From the NCBI RefSeq assembly GCF_000092405.1, contig NC_014220.1:1612001-1676000 (forward strand): a stretch of DNA of 64,000 nt, written 5' to 3'. Below are positions 34,275 through 45,102 of this stretch, one piece after another. Numbering within the stretch: position 1 is the stretch's first letter; each line of letters begins with the position of its first letter. The position numbers were made by a program, and so were the translations under genes. This DNA is from Syntrophothermus lipocalidus DSM 12680. Its GTDB lineage: Bacteria; Bacillota; Syntrophomonadia; Syntrophomonadales; Syntrophothermaceae. A model generated the notes under the pieces. It did not search any database. It was given only the letters and a program-made list of their open reading frames with translations, and was not told where the DNA came from.

Positions 34275-37200
34275 ATGCCGTTAAAGAGTGAACTCAAGAA
34301 AGTTATGGTCATTGGATCTGGCCCGATTATAATTGGCCAGGCGGCGGAGTTCGACTACGCAGGTACTCAAGCATGTCGAGCTTTGAAAGAAGAAGGAGTA
34401 CAAGTTGTTTTAGTCAACAGCAATCCCGCTACTATTATGACCGACAGTAATATAGCAGATAGGGTCTACCTTGAGCCCCTTGTCCCGGAAGTAGTAGCGC
34501 GGATTCTACGTAAAGAGCAGCCTGATGGCATCATTGCCAACCTGGGCGGTCAGGTTGGATTGAACATGGCCCTGGCTCTGCACAAGATGGGTATTCTCGA
34601 GGAGACGGGGATACCGCTTTTAGGAACGCCTCTTGAGGCTATTCAGAAAGCGGAAGACCGCGAATTGTTCAAGAAGACCATGCAAGAAATCGGTGAGCCG
34701 GTGCCGGAAAGCACTATCGTGGAAGACGTAGAAGCAGCCGTCGAGTTTGCCCAACGTATCGGGTACCCTGTTATTGTTAGACCTGCTTATACCCTCGGAG
34801 GAACCGGGGGCGGAACCGCTTACAGCGAAGGAGAACTAAGGGTTATTGCCACCAAGGGACTGAAGATGAGTGTAATCCACCAGGTGCTCATTGAAAGGAG
34901 TGTTGCCGGCTTCAAAGAGATAGAGTTCGAGGTTATGAGGGATGCTAATGACAACTGTATAACCATCTGTAGCATGGAGAACATCGACCCCATGGGGATT
35001 CACACTGGAGATAGTATTGTCGTAGCGCCGGCACTCACCCTGAACGACGAAGAATACCAGATGTTGCGCAACGCTTCTCTAAAGATAATAAGGGCTTTGG
35101 GTATTGCTGGTGGGTGTAACATCCAGTTTGCTCTTAATCCCTTCAGTTCAGAGTATTATGTTATCGAGGTCAATCCCAGAGTTAGTCGTTCCAGCGCTCT
35201 GGCTTCAAAAGCTACAGGTTATCCCATCGCTAGAGTTACCACCAAGATAGCCATAGGATATCACCTGGATGAGATTCCAAACCGTATAACCGGTAAGACC
35301 AGCGCCTGCTTTGAACCGGCTATAGACTATGTAGTAGTGAAGATTCCTCGTTGGCCGTTCGACAAGTTTGGGGGCGGCGATCGCACCCTCGGTACTCAGA
35401 TGAAAGCTACAGGGGAGGTCATGGCCATCGATCGTACTCTGGAAGCGGCACTGCTTAAAGGTGTCCGTTCTTTGGAGCAAGGGGTATGCGGACTGGTTCT
35501 ACCCGAACTTACGGCTTTGAACGATGACGAGATAAGATTCAGGCTGAAGCATGCCGATGATGAGAGGATTTTCGTTATCGCTGAAGCTATCCGGCGTGGC
35601 ATGACGGTGGATGAGATTTGGGACTTATCCCGCATCGATAAGTTCTTCCTCCGTAAGGTGAGGAACATAGTCGACATGAGGAAAAGGATAGAAGAGGAAA
35701 AACTTACAAAGGATCTTCTGTGTCAGGCCAAGCGGATGGGTTTTGCTGACCAAGAGATCGCGGCCTTAAAGAACGGTTCCGAGGCGGACATCAGAAACCT
35801 GAGAAAAGAGTTGGGAATAGTACCGACTTACAAGTTGGTAGATACTTGTGCGGCTGAGTTTCAGGCTGAAACTCCTTATTATTATTCTTGCTACGAAAAC
35901 GAAGATGAAGCCCGGCAAGAGACGGACGAGCGCAAGGTACTGGTTATAGGAGCAGGTCCTATCAGGATCGGGCAGGGCATCGAATTCGACTACTGCTCGG
36001 TTCATTGCGTTTGGGCTTTGCGCCAAGCCGGAATAAAAGCCATCATCGTTAACAACAACCCGGAAACAGTAAGCACTGACTTTGACACCTCGGACCGGCT
36101 TTACTTCGAACCTCTTGTATGGGAAGATGTCATGAACATCATCGAAGAGGAAAATCCAGAAGGAGTTATTGTACAATTTGGAGGACAGACAGCCATCAAC
36201 CTCGCCCAACAGCTGCAGCAAGCCGGAGTGAAGATTCTCGGCACAAGCTTCGAGAGCATAGACCGGGCCGAAAACCGGGATCGCTTTGACGAACTGGTCG
36301 AATCGTTAGGTATTCCACGACCGCCTGGAGGATCCGTAACTTCGATAGAGGGGGGCTTGGAGGTAGCGGAACGCATCGGCTACCCGGTGCTGGTTCGGCC
36401 ATCGTACGTTTTAGGTGGCAGGGCGATGGAAATCGTGTATAACGAAACGGAAATGGTCGAATACATGCGCGGAGCAGTCAAGGTATCGAGGGAATTTCCG
36501 ATTCTGGTAGATAAGTACCTCGGAGGAAAGGAATTGGAAGTTGACGCTATATCCGACGGGCAGGATGTGCTGATTCCTGGTATAATGCAACATATAGAAA
36601 GAGCCGGAGTTCACTCGGGCGATAGCATCGCCGTTTATCCTGCCCACCAAATATCCCAAGACACAAAGGAAAAAATTGTGGATTACACTACCAAACTGGC
36701 GAGGGCTCTCGCGGTGAAGGGCCTTATCAACATCCAGTTCGTGGAATTCGAGGGAGAACTCTACGTCCTTGAGGTAAATCCCCGCTCTAGTCGTACGGTT
36801 CCCTATATCAGTAAGGTAACCGGCATACCTATGGTCAAACTGGCTACCGATATAATCTTGGGTAAAACACTGAGCGAATTAGGTTATGAGAGCGGACTGT
36901 ACCCCGTTCCGCCGTACTATGCCGTTAAAGCTCCAGTGTTCTCTTTTGGTAAGCTGCTGGAAGTCGATATTTCTTTGGGACCGGAGATGAAGTCTACGGG
37001 TGAAGTATTGGGAATTGATGTCTGTTTAGAAAAAGCCTTATATAAAGCTCTGATAGGAGCCGGCATCAGCATACCCGAATCCGGCACTATCTTAGTCACG
37101 GTAGCTGACAAAGATAAGAAGGAAGCCTTGCCCATTATCAGAGGATTCTATGATCTGGGATTTACCATAATGGCTACGGCAGGTACGGCTGAGGCTTTGC

Positions 37201-37481
37201 AGAAAACAGGTATAGAGGTGCACAGGGTGAACAAGCTGAGCGAGGGGCACCCGACGATCGTGGATCTAATTAGGCAAGATCAGGTTGATTTCGTCGTTAA
37301 TACCCTCAGCAAGGGTAGAAAACCATACAGCGATGGATTCCAAATCCGCCGGGCTGCAGTGGAGCTCGGTATTCCGTGCTTGACTTCTCTTGATACTACC
37401 AGGGTGGTGCTGGATGTTATCCGCAACTTGAAAAAAGGGCGGGAATTTAGCGCGGTCTGCCTGGAGGAATATTTGTCCTGA
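34275..37481 (+). CDS. carB: Carbamoyl-phosphate synthase large subunit
   Basis: Makes carbamoyl phosphate from bicarbonate, ATP and ammonia supplied by CarA. The 1068 residues are of normal length. Two homologous ATP-grasp halves are clear: each begins with a [15 protein letters not shown] / [15 protein letters not shown] segment and has [14 protein letters not shown] / [14 protein letters not shown]. The C-terminal MGS-like allosteric domain starts near residue 930. GGGAGGAAT precedes ATG 34275. The upstream attenuator implies control by PyrR encoded elsewhere, since the local pyrR is broken. Confidence 0.96.
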   Translation: MPLKSELKKVMVIGSGPIIIGQAAEFDYAGTQACRALKEEGVQVVLVNSNPATIMTDSNIADRVYLEPLVPEVVARILRKEQPDGIIANLGGQVGLNMALALHKMGILEETGIPLLGTPLEAIQKAEDRELFKKTMQEIGEPVPESTIVEDVEAAVEFAQRIGYPVIVRPAYTLGGTGGGTAYSEGELRVIATKGLKMSVIHQVLIERSVAGFKEIEFEVMRDANDNCITICSMENIDPMGIHTGDSIVVAPALTLNDEEYQMLRNASLKIIRALGIAGGCNIQFALNPFSSEYYVIEVNPRVSRSSALASKATGYPIARVTTKIAIGYHLDEIPNRITGKTSACFEPAIDYVVVKIPRWPFDKFGGGDRTLGTQMKATGEVMAIDRTLEAALLKGVRSLEQGVCGLVLPELTALNDDEIRFRLKHADDERIFVIAEAIRRGMTVDEIWDLSRIDKFFLRKVRNIVDMRKRIEEEKLTKDLLCQAKRMGFADQEIAALKNGSEADIRNLRKELGIVPTYKLVDTCAAEFQAETPYYYSCYENEDEARQETDERKVLVIGAGPIRIGQGIEFDYCSVHCVWALRQAGIKAIIVNNNPETVSTDFDTSDRLYFEPLVWEDVMNIIEEENPEGVIVQFGGQTAINLAQQLQQAGVKILGTSFESIDRAENRDRFDELVESLGIPRPPGGSVTSIEGGLEVAERIGYPVLVRPSYVLGGRAMEIVYNETEMVEYMRGAVKVSREFPILVDKYLGGKELEVDAISDGQDVLIPGIMQHIERAGVHSGDSIAVYPAHQISQDTKEKIVDYTTKLARALAVKGLINIQFVEFEGELYVLEVNPRSSRTVPYISKVTGIPMVKLATDIILGKTLSELGYESGLYPVPPYYAVKAPVFSFGKLLEVDISLGPEMKSTGEVLGIDVCLEKALYKALIGAGISIPESGTILVTVADKDKKEALPIIRGFYDLGFTIMATAGTAEALQKTGIEVHRVNKLSEGHPTIVDLIRQDQVDFVVNTLSKGRKPYSDGFQIRRAAVELGIPCLTSLDTTRVVLDVIRNLKKGREFSAVCLEEYLS

Positions 37482-37629
37482 ATTTATAATCCCGTTTAAC
37501 ACGCGCTCAACAATGAATGGAGACGTTTCTGTTGGTAATGTTGGTTATCGCTCTGGTTTAGTTCTATTTTTGGAAATTATGTAAAATTCTCGATCACAGA
37601 TTGGATTGGTTGAACACCGGTCGTTCACT

Positions 37630-38772
37630 TTAAACCCTTTCCATCACTCTGACCTTTTTAAGTCCGGTTGCCAAAACAGCTCCTGCCAGCAGGATCAAAG
37701 CCGCAACCCAAAAGCTTGCCGATAACCCCCAGTGGTCAGCCACAATACCGTTGACCAGGGCCCCCAGTGAACCCACGCCCCACGCGAAACCCATAGACAG
37801 ACCGGCAGCTATACCCACACTTTCCGGAAGATACTCCTGACAAAGTACAACCATAACAGGCAGGGGAGCATGTACGGTTAGCCCACAGGCCATCAAAAAC
37901 AGCACCGACCAAAGGCCGTTAGTATACAAGAAAAGTCCCGCGAACACCGCACTCAACAACATGCTGACGACTATTATCCTGGTTCTCCCCAAACTATCCG
38001 ATAGTTTTCCGGCTATAATGCCCCCAACGGCACCTACCGCCAGGAACCAGGTAAGAAGGTTCGCTGCCGCTTGATACGAATACCCGGCCTTCTCCAGGTA
38101 AAAAACAAGGTAATTGCTCAAAACGAGGTGCCCCCAAGCCCTTAGTATCATAGTCCACGTAAGGATCAATATTGCCCCTCTGAAAACCGTTCTCGCCTGC
38201 CTGATATTCCATCTCTTAGGGTTCGGTTTTAGACCTGATAGTCTTGTTGTAAAAGCCCCGATTACAAACACCGCTGCTGGTACCAGTGCCCAAAAGAGAG
38301 CATTTAATGACCAGCGATCAACCAATAAAGCGACGACCACGGGCCCCACGGCGTAACCCAAGGCTCCTGCCGAAGAAAACAAGGACATTAAAACCCCCCG
38401 GTTATAAGGATCCAATTGGTAAGTGTAGGTTGAGCCTGCCGGGTGGTATACCCCGTTCGCGACCCCAGCTACCAAAGTCAGTGCAAGAAACACATAGTAG
38501 CCGGTTGAAAGCACGCTTGCGCACATGAGCAAGCCACTTAACACCACAGGCCAAACCAGCCACCTCGATGAAGGGTGAATATCAAAAAGCCACCCGAACA
38601 CCGGCTGGGCCAAATTTGCGGCAATCAGGCTCCCGCTGATGACTATTCCGGCCAAGGTGAGGTTAAGGTCGAGCCTGGGGGCCATAACCGGAAGCAAGGC
38701 TGGCAGGAAATTGATATACATGTCGGTCAAAGCGTGACCCCCTGCCAATAAAAGAAAAGCTCTGGTTCTCAT
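37630..38772 (-). CDS. Major facilitator superfamily transporter, Fsr-like
   Basis: A 380-residue MFS protein with about 12 predicted membrane spans. The opening GGHALTDMYINFLPALLPVM and GVANGVYHPAGSTY resemble the fosmidomycin-resistance (Fsr) exporter group. The inter-domain loop at residues 190-210 is basic. Its start overlaps the ridA stop by four bases (ATGA type), so it is coupled to ridA. The substrate is unknown; drug or metabolite export is a guess from the subfamily. Confidence 0.8.
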   Translation of the reverse strand: MRTRAFLLLAGGHALTDMYINFLPALLPVMAPRLDLNLTLAGIVISGSLIAANLAQPVFGWLFDIHPSSRWLVWPVVLSGLLMCASVLSTGYYVFLALTLVAGVANGVYHPAGSTYTYQLDPYNRGVLMSLFSSAGALGYAVGPVVVALLVDRWSLNALFWALVPAAVFVIGAFTTRLSGLKPNPKRWNIRQARTVFRGAILILTWTMILRAWGHLVLSNYLVFYLEKAGYSYQAAANLLTWFLAVGAVGGIIAGKLSDSLGRTRIIVVSMLLSAVFAGLFLYTNGLWSVLFLMACGLTVHAPLPVMVVLCQEYLPESVGIAAGLSMGFAWGVGSLGALVNGIVADHWGLSASFWVAALILLAGAVLATGLKKVRVMERV

Positions 38773-39236
38773 GATTTGATTTGCACTATTAGTTCAATCT
38801 CGCAGGGAGCATTGAGAGGTAAACTGCTAACCCCTATCGCCGCTCGGGCATGTTGTCCGGCTTCGCCGAAAACCTCTTCCAGCAGTTCGGAAGCACCGTT
38901 TAATACTCGCGGCTGTTCGTGGAACCCTTCTGCGCTTTGTATGTACCCGGTCATTTTCACTACCCTTTCCACACGGTCCAAGCTGCCTACCAAAAACTTA
39001 ACCACTCCGAGACAATTCAAAACCGACTGGCGGGCGCAGGCCACCCCTTTTTCCAGATCTAAGTCCACTCCCAACTTTCCTTTATATATCAGCTCTCCGC
39101 GACAAGTTGGAAGCTGACCGGAGGTGAAAACCAGATCCCCCACAACGACGCCAGGAACGTAAGCCGCTATAGGCCGGGGAGGCGATGGTATCTCCAATCC
39201 TAATTCTTTTAAGCGTTCCTCGACTCCCATGCTCAT
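38769..39236 (-). CDS. RidA/YjgF-family enamine/imine deaminase
   Basis: Trimeric enzyme that hydrolyses reactive enamines such as 2-aminoacrylate released by PLP enzymes. Family features: FTSGQLPTCRGELIYKGKLG, ARQSVLNCLGVVKFLVGSLD, and the conserved arginine in HARAAIGVSSLPLNAPCEIEL. The 155 residues carry an N-terminal extension of about 20 residues compared with minimal RidA, typical of the YjgH/YoaB-like branch. The start at 39236 or 39230 is uncertain; both follow GAGGGGG. Confidence 0.85.
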   Translation of the reverse strand: MSMGVEERLKELGLEIPSPPRPIAAYVPGVVVGDLVFTSGQLPTCRGELIYKGKLGVDLDLEKGVACARQSVLNCLGVVKFLVGSLDRVERVVKMTGYIQSAEGFHEQPRVLNGASELLEEVFGEAGQHARAAIGVSSLPLNAPCEIELIVQIKS

Positions 39237-39247
39237 ATTCCCCCTCA

Positions 39248-40255
39248 CTATCGTATGATACCCTGAATAACGCCCATCAAGAAGACAAGATAAAACACTC
39301 CGCAGAAAAGCAAGGTCCCAGTACTAAGGTAACCCTTTCGGGTGACCTCGACGTACATCACGGCTGCGGCCAAAAGAGCACAGAGAGCGCTGACCATAGC
39401 CCCGACGCTGAGCCTCCAATCAGTCAAAAAAATGCCCAAAGCCGGTATCAACGAACTCTGGAAAACCATAGCCCCCGTAATGTTGCCTAAAGCCAACGTG
39501 TCTTTACCCCTGGACACCCAAATGATGCTGTTAAACTTTTCTGGCAATTCGGTGGCAACCGGAGCAATTATCAGAGACAGCACGAAGGCGGGTACCCCAT
39601 ACGCGTGAGCGATATCTCTAACAGCGGTTACAAAACCGTCTGCCCCCAGTATTATTAAACAGAGCGATACCGCCACCTGAAACAAAATGGTCCTTAACAA
39701 GGGGTACTCGGAGCCGAAACAAAAATAGCAGCGCCGCAGTTCTTCCCCGTCATCCCTTCCTCCTTTGCTTTCGGTTATGGTCACGTAAACGTACCATAAA
39801 TAGGAAAATACCATGAAGACTCCAATAATAAGCTGCCAGCGACGCAAAGGAAGAGCGCCTACCAAAACTGCTGCCGTGAACACTATTAAGAAAAAGCCGA
39901 GGTCACGCCGAATAACATCCTTGTTAACTTGAAGTTTCAGGCCGTGCACGCGCCGCCACCTGAAGATAATTACGCCTACCCCGGTAACGAACATGGCCAA
40001 AGTCGAAAGCATCAACGGAGCCCCGAGAATCGCCCCGATCCCGATTTCCTTCCCTTCAGCTTCGCCTCCCAGCAGGATCGCGATAATCGGGATTAGAGTT
40101 TCAGGCAAAGCCGTACCGACAGCAGCCAAGATGCTCCCGACCGCTCCCTCCGACAAATTAAGCCTTTCCCCTAACCACTCAATGCCATTAGTGAAAATCT
40201 CGGCTCCGATAAGTATAATAACCAGGCTCACAACCAACAACACTCCACTGTTCAC
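39248..40255 (-). CDS. CaCA-family sodium/calcium (cation) exchanger
   Basis: Membrane antiporter of 335 residues, about ten spans. The two alpha repeats are visible: GSILAAVGTALPETLIP near residue 40 and SLIIAPVATELPEKFNSIIW near 225, with the conserved TALPE/TELPE acid residues that bind cation. A cytosolic loop with CYFC lies between the halves. GTG at 40255 has GGGGG upstream. It ends at the ridA start region, so the three genes CaCA-ridA-MFS form one compact unit. Confidence 0.87.
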   Translation of the reverse strand: MNSGVLLVVSLVIILIGAEIFTNGIEWLGERLNLSEGAVGSILAAVGTALPETLIPIIAILLGGEAEGKEIGIGAILGAPLMLSTLAMFVTGVGVIIFRWRRVHGLKLQVNKDVIRRDLGFFLIVFTAAVLVGALPLRRWQLIIGVFMVFSYLWYVYVTITESKGGRDDGEELRRCYFCFGSEYPLLRTILFQVAVSLCLIILGADGFVTAVRDIAHAYGVPAFVLSLIIAPVATELPEKFNSIIWVSRGKDTLALGNITGAMVFQSSLIPALGIFLTDWRLSVGAMVSALCALLAAAVMYVEVTRKGYLSTGTLLFCGVFYLVFLMGVIQGIIR

Positions 40256-40295
40256 CTATCTAACCCCCTAGTGGTTCTGCTTGTCCAACCCTTGC

Positions 40296-41066
40296 TCAAT
40301 CGGTTATAGTGACCTCATATCGCTGTCTCCGGTCAAAGCCTACACACCAGCGATAACCGGCTTGTCTAGCCAGTTCCCGAGCTTTCGCCAAATCCCGGCC
40401 CACATCTCCGGGTTCGTGGGCATCCGAGCCAAAGGTTATCGGAATGTCGGCCTCGAACAAAGCCTTAAGCAAGCTCGGGCTCGGATACATCTCGTTTACT
40501 GGCTTGCGCAATCCAGCGGTATTGATTTCTACCACCACTCCCGAGCGTTTCATCTGCAGCAGGAAAGGCTCCACGTACTCGAGGTCCCGCTTGCGTGCCG
40601 GGCGGTGGCCCCATATCTTGATGAGATCCAGGTGTCCGATGACATCGAACAAGCCCGACCTTACAGCTTGCGCTACTAAACGGAAATACCGCTCGTACAG
40701 CTCATCGATGTCAGCCCCATCAAACCCGGATCTTGAGTCGGGGCGATCAAACCCCCAACCGTCAATAAAGTGAACCGAACCTATGACGAAATCGAGATCC
40801 CATTTTTTTATTATACCCCTTATCTCCCCCTCCCGCTCAAAATTATAGTCTATTTCCATCCCCTGCCGGACGCATATACCGGAGGCGTTCATCCGCACTA
40901 CTTCCAAGACTTCCGGCCTTATCCTTCGTCCCCACTCTTCGTGTTCAGCCAGGCCGATTTCGGTTATCCCTTGCCTTCGCGCCTGATCGAGGAATTGTCT
41001 TATCCGCTCCTCTGTGTACTCGTACTCTCCGTGAGCGAGAACGTGCACGTGGTAATCAACCAGCAT
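40296..41066 (-). CDS. PHP-domain phosphohydrolase, histidinol-phosphatase-like
   Basis: Metal-dependent PHP hydrolase of 256 residues. Metal ligands are seen in DYHVHVLAHGEYEYTEE (HxH), LAEHEEWG, the segment GSVHFIDGWGF, HLDLIKIWG, and the last motif GSDAHEPGDVG. The layout fits HisK-type histidinol phosphatases, but no other his genes are near, so the substrate may differ. ATG at 41066 follows AGGGGGCTTGA. Confidence 0.82.
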   Translation of the reverse strand: MLVDYHVHVLAHGEYEYTEERIRQFLDQARRQGITEIGLAEHEEWGRRIRPEVLEVVRMNASGICVRQGMEIDYNFEREGEIRGIIKKWDLDFVIGSVHFIDGWGFDRPDSRSGFDGADIDELYERYFRLVAQAVRSGLFDVIGHLDLIKIWGHRPARKRDLEYVEPFLLQMKRSGVVVEINTAGLRKPVNEMYPSPSLLKALFEADIPITFGSDAHEPGDVGRDLAKARELARQAGYRWCVGFDRRQRYEVTITD

Positions 41067-41198
41067 CCGTCAAGCCCCCTGCCTCAAAATTGTCTGATCA
41101 TCAAAACCTGACCGGTGACCGAATATAATTTATTGCATCGCCAAGGCCATTGTAATACAATTGGAACGAAGTTCAGGTTTCGCGCGAAGGAGGTTAAC

Positions 41199-42515
41199 AT
41201 GGCTAATATAATCCCCTTTATTGGTTTAAGGTACAACACTAATAAGATACCAAATCTGGCTTCTGTAGTCACCCCGCCTTATGACATAATCGACGAAGCC
41301 GCCCAGGTCCGGTACTATGCCGAGCACCCTGCCAACGTGATCCGTCTTGAACTTGGTCTCGAATTCCCCAACGACGATGAGAACAACAACCGCTACACCC
41401 GGGCCGCCGAGTACATGCAACGGTGGATTGAAGAGGATATCCTGGTTTATGAAAGTAAACCTGCCCTCTACTTCTACCAGCAGGAGTTCAATATCCAGGG
41501 GAATACCGTCGTCCGGAACGGCTTTATCTGCGGTCTTAAAGTAGAAGCATACGATAAAGGCAATATCCTACCCCACGAAGAGACCCTGTCCAAGCCCAAA
41601 GAAGACAGGCTGCGTTTGCTCCGGGCTACCCAAGCCAATTTCAGTTCGATCTTCGGGCTGTATTCGGATCCAGAAAAGACTATCGATAGCGCGTTGCAAG
41701 CAGCCATAAGCGATACTTCTCCCACCTCTGAACTAGTCGACGAAGTCGGGGAAACTCACCGTCTGTGGGTGATTACCGATAATGAAACCATCCGCACTGT
41801 GGTCGAGGCCATAAAAGACAAGAAGATCTTCATCGCTGACGGCCATCACCGGTATGAGACCGCCCTCGAATATGCCCAGGAAATGGAGGCTAAAGGCTTA
41901 CCTGGATACGATTACGTAATGATAACTTTGGTAAACTTGTATGATCAGGGTTTAATTATCCTTCCCACTCACCGCGTGGTAAAGAATCTGGAAGGTTTCG
42001 ACCTGGAAGCTTTTCGGGTAAAACTCGGCTCCTATTTCAACGTTCGGCCCTTTGGTTCGGCTGACCAACTGTCAGCGTTTCTTAAAGCCATGGAAGAACA
42101 AGGTGAAGATCAACAGGTTTTCGGTATGTATGGTCAAAACGGAGTTCTGTACATCTTGAGCCTTAGGCCCAACGTCGAGATAACACAAGCCTTGCCGAAT
42201 GATAAATCAGAGGCTTGGAAACGGCTCGACGTTGCGGTTCTCGATAACCTCGTACTCGACCACATGCTGGGCATCGGGGCTTCGCAGCGCAAAAACCAAG
42301 AATACCTGGCTTACACCAAGGACGCACAGTGGGCAGTGCAACAGGTCGACAAGGGCCTTTATCAAGTCGCCTTCTTCCTCAACCCCACCCGGGTCAAGGA
42401 AGTGGTAGACGTTGCCCAAGCCCGTGACAAGATGCCCCAAAAAGCAACCTACTTTTATCCCAAGCTGTTAACCGGTCTGGTCATAAACCACCTGGCCAAG
42501 AACATCAGCGGTTAA
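41199..42515 (+). CDS. DUF1015-family protein
   Basis: Conserved protein of 438 residues; the function of the family is not established. Typical features: IPFIGLRYN, VVTPPYDIID near residue 28, ILPHEETLSKPKEDRLRLLRATQANFSSIFGLY, and IADGHHRYETALEYAQE. The conserved His, Asp and Glu in these motifs suggest an enzyme. ATG at 41199 is fixed by GAAGGAGG seven bases upstream. It stands alone on the plus strand; its end is four bases from the convergent ASKHA gene. Confidence 0.9.
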   Translation: MANIIPFIGLRYNTNKIPNLASVVTPPYDIIDEAAQVRYYAEHPANVIRLELGLEFPNDDENNNRYTRAAEYMQRWIEEDILVYESKPALYFYQQEFNIQGNTVVRNGFICGLKVEAYDKGNILPHEETLSKPKEDRLRLLRATQANFSSIFGLYSDPEKTIDSALQAAISDTSPTSELVDEVGETHRLWVITDNETIRTVVEAIKDKKIFIADGHHRYETALEYAQEMEAKGLPGYDYVMITLVNLYDQGLIILPTHRVVKNLEGFDLEAFRVKLGSYFNVRPFGSADQLSAFLKAMEEQGEDQQVFGMYGQNGVLYILSLRPNVEITQALPNDKSEAWKRLDVAVLDNLVLDHMLGIGASQRKNQEYLAYTKDAQWAVQQVDKGLYQVAFFLNPTRVKEVVDVAQARDKMPQKATYFYPKLLTGLVINHLAKNISG

Positions 42516-42518
42516 AGC

Positions 42519-44306
42519 TTAACTTGGAAAATCCAGACTTCTGAGAAAGACCTCTTGAAAATCCGGCTGACTAGCCAGCTCAAGGTAGCGGATGGAACGC
42601 GCAAGGCGGTCAGCCTCTTTTTGTTTTTCTCGAGATAAGAGGGCCATTATGGCACCTTCAGCCGCTGCATTGCCGATTCCTATAATGCTTTCCGGTCTGA
42701 CAGGCGGCAAGAGACCTAAGCGAAGGATACTGGCCGGGCGAAGGTATTGGCCGAATGTACCCGCCAGGTATACCCGGTCTAAGTCTGATACGGAGAGCCC
42801 CGCCCTCTCCAACATTATGTCAACTCCTGTCCTGATCGCCGCCTTGGCTAATTGCAGTTGCCGGATGTCATTTTGGTTGATCCCTACTCTCCTCAATTCA
42901 GGGGCAGCGGACTCATTCAAAACAAATGATCCCTGAGGTCCGCCCTGGATTGGGCTCAGAGTTCCGTTCTGGTTAAGCCAACCTAATTCCAACATAGCGG
43001 CCACAAGGTCAATCAACCCGGAACCACAAAAGCCAAGCGGCGGGCCTTCTCCTAGAACATTGAACTGGATCTTATCTTCTTGTACCCATACCCTGTCAAC
43101 AGCCCCCGGCTCAGCGCGCATTCCTGACGATATGTTGCCGCCTTCGAACGCAGGGCCAGCGGCTGCAGAACACGCCCACCACTCTCCTTTATGGTAAAGA
43201 ACCATCTCTCCGTTGGTCCCTATGTCGAGATAAAGAAACGTTTCTCGGCCGTGCAGATCCAGGGTTAAAAGACCTGCCACCACGTCTGCTCCCACGAAAC
43301 CCCCGACCTGGGGGAGGATTCTAACTTGTCCCCGGGGATGAATCCTGATCCCAAATGTTGATGCTGTTTCAGACCAACTGTGCCTAAATACCCCAACGAA
43401 AGGTGCCCCTCCAAAACCACGAACATCAAGGCCTGCAAACAGGTGCAGCATTACCGGATTGCCCACCGCCACCACCTGATACACGTCGGCAGGGCTTACC
43501 CCGTGAAAACTGGTCAGTTCGTCGATCATCGAATTAACGGCCGCAACTAAGACCTCGTTGAGGCGGGTTAACCCTCCCCTGTTCTCTGTGGCCCGGCTAA
43601 CGCGCGAAATCACGTCTGCCCCGTACGTTTTCTGAGGATTGCCACGAGTCACTACCGACAGCCGTCGCCCATCTTCCAGGTCAACCAAAGCAGCATACAG
43701 GCTGGTAGTTCCTATGTCAACCGCTACTCCCAACACGCGGGGCGTGCTGCTTGCGGTCACCTCGACCAAACAGGGTCCGATCGCAACGCCGTTTAACGAA
43801 ACCTCGCCCCTGCTAACTTCAGTGCTGAGCCGGTTCCAATTATCGAAAGTCAGGCACAAATGAGACTCGGGAAAGGCTTGGGCAAGGCGTTCCCAAAGAG
43901 TCTCAGTGCCCTCTTCTGTCCGTGGAGGGACAGCCCCGCTGATCCTCTTCACCTCGGGTGCGATTTCAAATCCGAGCGCACGCCCTTCGGCTTTCAGAAA
44001 TGGGGACAGTTCCATTGAAGATAAGTATACCTGCGCCGGCCCTAACACCCGGCAGTGACAAGCCAGCCGAAAACCAGGCGACACGCCTTGCTCCAGCATG
44101 AAGCGGCTTTCTTCCGGCCCGGGAGGCGATACTTCACCTTCTACCCGCACCCAGCAGTGCCCGCATGTCCCTCTACCACCGCATTCTCCTTTTACGTGAT
44201 GCCCGCGGCTCTCGAGTATATCCCAGAGCAGCTGCCCCGGTAACGTCCATATTTCTTCGGCCTGATGAGAACCCACGTAAACCTCTAACTTAGTTCCTCT
44301 AACCAT
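42519..44306 (-). CDS. Corrinoid-activation type [2Fe-2S] ASKHA ATPase (DUF4445 family)
   Basis: Probably an ATP-dependent reductive activator of corrinoid (B12) proteins (RACE type). Residues 38-82 are a ferredoxin-like [2Fe-2S] domain with CGGRGTCGHC and a later CHC. The ASKHA part follows, with GVAVDIGTTSLYAAL, VAVGNPVMLHLFAGL, YLDIGTNGEMVL and AGTFGQYL. The 595 residues are family-like. It overlaps the mobB end by eight bases. No corrinoid protein or methyltransferase is seen nearby, so its client is unknown. Confidence 0.85.
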   Translation of the reverse strand: MVRGTKLEVYVGSHQAEEIWTLPGQLLWDILESRGHHVKGECGGRGTCGHCWVRVEGEVSPPGPEESRFMLEQGVSPGFRLACHCRVLGPAQVYLSSMELSPFLKAEGRALGFEIAPEVKRISGAVPPRTEEGTETLWERLAQAFPESHLCLTFDNWNRLSTEVSRGEVSLNGVAIGPCLVEVTASSTPRVLGVAVDIGTTSLYAALVDLEDGRRLSVVTRGNPQKTYGADVISRVSRATENRGGLTRLNEVLVAAVNSMIDELTSFHGVSPADVYQVVAVGNPVMLHLFAGLDVRGFGGAPFVGVFRHSWSETASTFGIRIHPRGQVRILPQVGGFVGADVVAGLLTLDLHGRETFLYLDIGTNGEMVLYHKGEWWACSAAAGPAFEGGNISSGMRAEPGAVDRVWVQEDKIQFNVLGEGPPLGFCGSGLIDLVAAMLELGWLNQNGTLSPIQGGPQGSFVLNESAAPELRRVGINQNDIRQLQLAKAAIRTGVDIMLERAGLSVSDLDRVYLAGTFGQYLRPASILRLGLLPPVRPESIIGIGNAAAEGAIMALLSREKQKEADRLARSIRYLELASQPDFQEVFLRSLDFPS

Positions 44307-44823
44307 TTCCGGGCTTCGCTCTCCTAATTCGGTTGCCCTTTAGACAATAATTAATAATGAAATCGACGAGTTTGTCGCTGTCGTTCGGTTGAAAAACGGG
44401 CACCGGTAATTCTCCGATGTCAAAATCAGACACTACCGCGATCGTCTGGTTTAGCTCCATAAGCTCGCTGCTTACCTCGCGGCGTATGACTTGGATCTTG
44501 GGCAGGTCTTCGTTTTTGAAACCCTCAACCAGGACGATATCGAGTCCAGGCGTCACTTTCTTCAATATTTCATCAAGGCTCATCTTGCCCTCTTGCTGCC
44601 GGTACTCAACCGCGATTTCGTTCGACACAACAGCCATCAAAGATGCGCCGGCCTTAAAAAGGCGCATACTGTCCTTACTTCCTTCTTCGAAAACGATGGG
44701 ATGAAAAGCATGTTTGATAACGCCCACTTTGAAGCCGCGATCCTGTAAACTGGAAATGACCTTCTCCAACAAGGTCGTCTTCCCTGCATTATGTGAACCC
44801 ACGAATGCGATTACTGGAACCAC
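44299..44823 (-). CDS. mobB: Molybdopterin-guanine dinucleotide biosynthesis protein MobB
   Basis: P-loop GTPase-like adaptor that aids attachment of nucleotide to molybdopterin. Walker A is VGSHNAGKTTL at the start; DIVLVEGFKNEDLPKIQVIR is the family's second signature. The 174 residues begin at GTG 44823 with GGGAGG upstream. The window also holds an aldehyde:ferredoxin oxidoreductase, a pterin-cofactor user, though that class normally needs no nucleotide form. Confidence 0.9.
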   Translation of the reverse strand: MVPVIAFVGSHNAGKTTLLEKVISSLQDRGFKVGVIKHAFHPIVFEEGSKDSMRLFKAGASLMAVVSNEIAVEYRQQEGKMSLDEILKKVTPGLDIVLVEGFKNEDLPKIQVIRREVSSELMELNQTIAVVSDFDIGELPVPVFQPNDSDKLVDFIINYCLKGNRIRRAKPGNG

Positions 44824-45102
44824 TTGTAATCCTCCCGTGTTCGAAATACCGGATGATATTAAGCCTCTTTTCTCTCCTTTACAAGCAACATCTTATTCCA
44901 TCCCCAGCTGCTACGTCAAATCAGCAAAAACAAAACCACCCCCTCACCCCGCCTTCTCGCCCCGGATAATTGTAAAATTCCAAGGAGAATAAGAGTGATA
45001 AGAGTGGATCGTCCAACCTATTGCGGATCTGCAGCAAGTGCTGCTCTTTCGGTAAAGAAAACGTCGACAAAGCTTCAAGAAAACAAAAGGCACACTCAAA
45101 TA
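44824..45102. other. Intergenic stretch without recognisable feature
   Basis: I see no gene, RNA motif or repeat here apart from the mobB ribosome site at its left edge. Confidence 0.6.
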
